A stretch of DNA of 64,000 bases from Andrena cerasifolii (Eukaryota > Arthropoda > Insecta > Hymenoptera > Andrenidae). The position numbers and the translations under genes are program-made. Numbering within the stretch: the stretch's first letter is position 1; every line of letters begins with the position of its first letter. Location of the stretch: assembly GCF_050908995.1 (NCBI RefSeq), contig NW_027485042.1, positions 1-64,000 of the forward strand, read 5' to 3'. Below the pieces are notes generated by a model that was not told the origin of the DNA, did not search any database, and worked only from the letters and a program-made list of their open reading frames with translations. Positions 62,401 through 64,000 of the stretch are shown one piece after another.

Positions 62401-64000
62401 TGATATATTGGCCAAAATTTGGCGACAATTTTCAGAAGGCACAAAATTGGGCTTTGTAACAGGAGAACATGCCGTCGAAAGAGATGGCACAAAGTAACGT
62501 CTCCGGAGAGCAAATCAAAGAGCGAGAAGTGGCGCAGATGTTTCGAGACAGTGACTGTTTAACGAAGAGACGCAGAATTTTGGAACGCCTCTTGAAAGGC
62601 CTGCGCCTCTTATTAGCAACTTTAAGGCGATGCCTTTGAATCTGAAATTTAGTATACCTCTTTCCACTTTATTTTCTCATGATATGTTGGCCAAAATCTG
62701 GCGAACATTTTCAGAATGCACAAAATTGCGCTTTTTAACAGGAGATCATGCCGTTGAAAGAGATGGCACAAAGTAACGTCTCCATAGAGCAAATCAAAGA
62801 GCGAGGAGTGGCGCAGATGTTTCGAGACAGTGACTGTTTAACGAAGAGACGCAGATTTTTGGAACGCCTCTTGAAAGGCCTCCGCCTTATATTTGCAACT
62901 TTAAGGCGATGCCTTTGAAGCTGAAATTTAGTATACCTCTTTCCACTTCATGTTCTCATGATACATTGGCCAAAATCTGGCGAAAATTTTCTAAACGCAC
63001 AAAATTGCGCTTTGTAACAGGAGAACATGCCGTCGAAAGAGATGGCACAAAGTAACGTCTCCGGAGAGCAAATCAGTGAGCGAGAAGTGGGGCAGAAGTT
63101 TCGAGACAGTGACTGTTTAACGAAGAGACGCAGAATTTTCGAACGCCTCTTGAAAGGAATGCGCCTCTTATTTGCAACTTTAAGGCGATGCCTTTGAAGC
63201 TCAAATTAAGTATACCTCTTTCCACATCATGTTCTCCTGATACATTGGCCAAAATTTGGCGACAATTTTCAGAACGCACAAAATTGCGCTTTGTAACAGG
63301 AGAACATGCCGTCGAAAGGGATGGCACAAAGTAACGTCTCCGGAGAGCAAATCAGTGAGCGAGAAGTGGGGCAGAAGTTTCGAGACAGTGACTGTTTAAC
63401 GAAGAGACGCAGAATTTTCGAACGCCTCTTGAAAGGAATGCGCCTCTTATTTGCAACTTTAAGGCGATGCCTTTGAAGCTCAAATTAAGTATACCTCTTT
63501 CCACATCATGTTCTCCTGATACATTGGCCAAAATTTGGCGACAATTTTCAGAATGCAGAAAATTGGGCTTTGTAACAGGAGAACATGCCGTCGAAAGAGA
63601 TGGCACAAAGTAACGTCTCCGGAGAGCAAATCAAAGAGCGAGAAGTGGCGCAGAAGTTTCGAGACAGTGACTGTTTAACGAAGAGACGCAGAATTTTCGA
63701 ACGCCTCTTGAAAGGAATGCGCCTCATATTAGCAACTTTAAAGCGATGCCTTTGAAGCTGAAATTTAGTGTACCTCTTTCCACTTCATGTTCTCATGATA
63801 TATTGGCCAAAATCTGGCGAAAATTTTCAGAACGCACAAAATTGCTCTTTGTAACAGGAGAACATGCCGTCGAAAGGGATGGCACAAAGTAACGTCTCCG
63901 GAGAGCAAATCAGTGAGCGAGAAGTGGGGCAGAAGTTTCGAGACAGTGACTGTTTAACGAAGAGACGCAGAATTTTCGAACGCCTCTTGAAAGGAATGCG
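59491..64000 (+). repeat. Right-hand partner of 47.3-51.3 kb, with single-monomer duplication
   Basis: Successive parts match at offsets 12546 (from 'aattgctctttg' near 59933), 11988, 11711 and 11990. The steps correspond to two monomers missing here and to single-monomer changes. The monomer near 61510-61790 with 'ggttaacaaagag' matches 44500-44780 (offset 17010). Near the end, 63073-63330 is repeated at 63352-63609 (offset 279), and 63610-64000 follows 59703-60093 (offset 3907). Confidence 0.8.

Larger units (their letters stand above)
1..64000 (+). repeat. Tandem satellite array, ~279-bp monomer, ~229 copies
   Basis: The anchor 'aattgcgc' recurs at 1, 280, 559 and 838 and then at 278-280-bp steps to the end of the window. 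All copies share one orientation, and I saw no inversion, insertion or unique spacer. Every monomer carries the same ordered landmarks: 'aattgcgctttgtaacagg', 'gagatggcacaaagtaac', 'tttcgagacagtgactg', 'ttgaaaggcctgcgcc', 'ctgaaatttagtatacc' and 'atattggccaaaa'. Head-to-tail arrays of this length with higher-order repeats are characteristic of eukaryotic centromeric or heterochromatic satellites. The family is not one I recognise, so species and chromosomal location stay open. Confidence 0.98.

Noticed and set aside
1..64000. Recurring 60-110-residue open frames on both strands of nearly every monomer
   Set aside because: They overlap each other in several frames of the same repeat, are cut or shifted by one-base indels between copies, and show no recognisable domain. 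I saw no promoter, ribosome-binding or splice context that would support them.
1..64000. CRISPR array
   Set aside because: The repeat is about 279 bp with no unique spacers. Every part of the period is conserved between copies.
1..64000. Embedded transposon, LTR or inverted segment
   Set aside because: The monomer register and strand continue without a break of more than a few bases. I saw no insert, target-site duplication or reversed monomer.
1..64000. Bacterial or phage origin of the sequence
   Set aside because: A 64-kb array of one 279-bp repeat with nested higher-order units and no genes is not a known bacterial or phage arrangement. A eukaryotic satellite explains it directly.

Overview
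The window is one uninterrupted tandem satellite array. A monomer of about 279 bp runs head-to-tail on the same strand from base 1 to base 64000, about 229 copies, and neither edge of the array is reached. I found no protein-coding gene, tRNA, rRNA, transposon, CRISPR array or unique sequence. This size and organisation, with higher-order repeats (HORs), is typical of eukaryotic centromeric, pericentromeric or other heterochromatic satellite DNA. I do not recognise the repeat family and cannot name the species. A representative monomer assembled by eye has about 43% GC and 15 CpG sites (observed/expected about 1.15), so CpG is not depleted.

The array is a mosaic of local amplifications. In the left part (1-15.2 kb) a 9-monomer HOR of 2509 bp occurs three times (1421-3929, 3930-6438, 10342-12850) inside a larger duplication with an offset of 8921 bp. 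The middle part (15.2-38.9 kb) has other units: a dimer pair near 17.2-18.3 kb, 6-monomer units at 18.7-21.3 kb and 35.5-38.6 kb, a 3-monomer pair at 22.1-23.7 kb, and two unrelated 9-monomer HORs of about 2507-2509 bp (23.1-27.9 kb and 27.9-32.8 kb, the latter partly repeated at 34.3-35.9 kb). The right part (38.9-64 kb) is more diverse. It holds a 10-monomer HOR of about 2788 bp (50.0-58.1 kb), single-monomer duplications at 58.3-58.9 and 63.1-63.6 kb, and a long-range duplication linking 47.3-51.3 kb with 59.9-63.3 kb at offsets of about 12 kb.

Monomer variants are zoned. An 'aattgccctttgtaatagg' variant lies almost entirely in 16-35 kb, and an 'agtggggcagaagtttcg' variant only right of 39 kb. 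An 'aacatcaccgg' variant lies right of 41 kb except for one copy at 8.7 kb. Hybrid monomers and monomer-sized gains and losses at block edges fit unequal crossover and gene conversion. Short open frames recur in every monomer on both strands. This follows from 279 being divisible by three and stops being sparse, and I do not call them genes. Block boundaries were placed by eye and are good to roughly 10-50 bp. Copies called near-identical were compared by reading, not by computed alignment.
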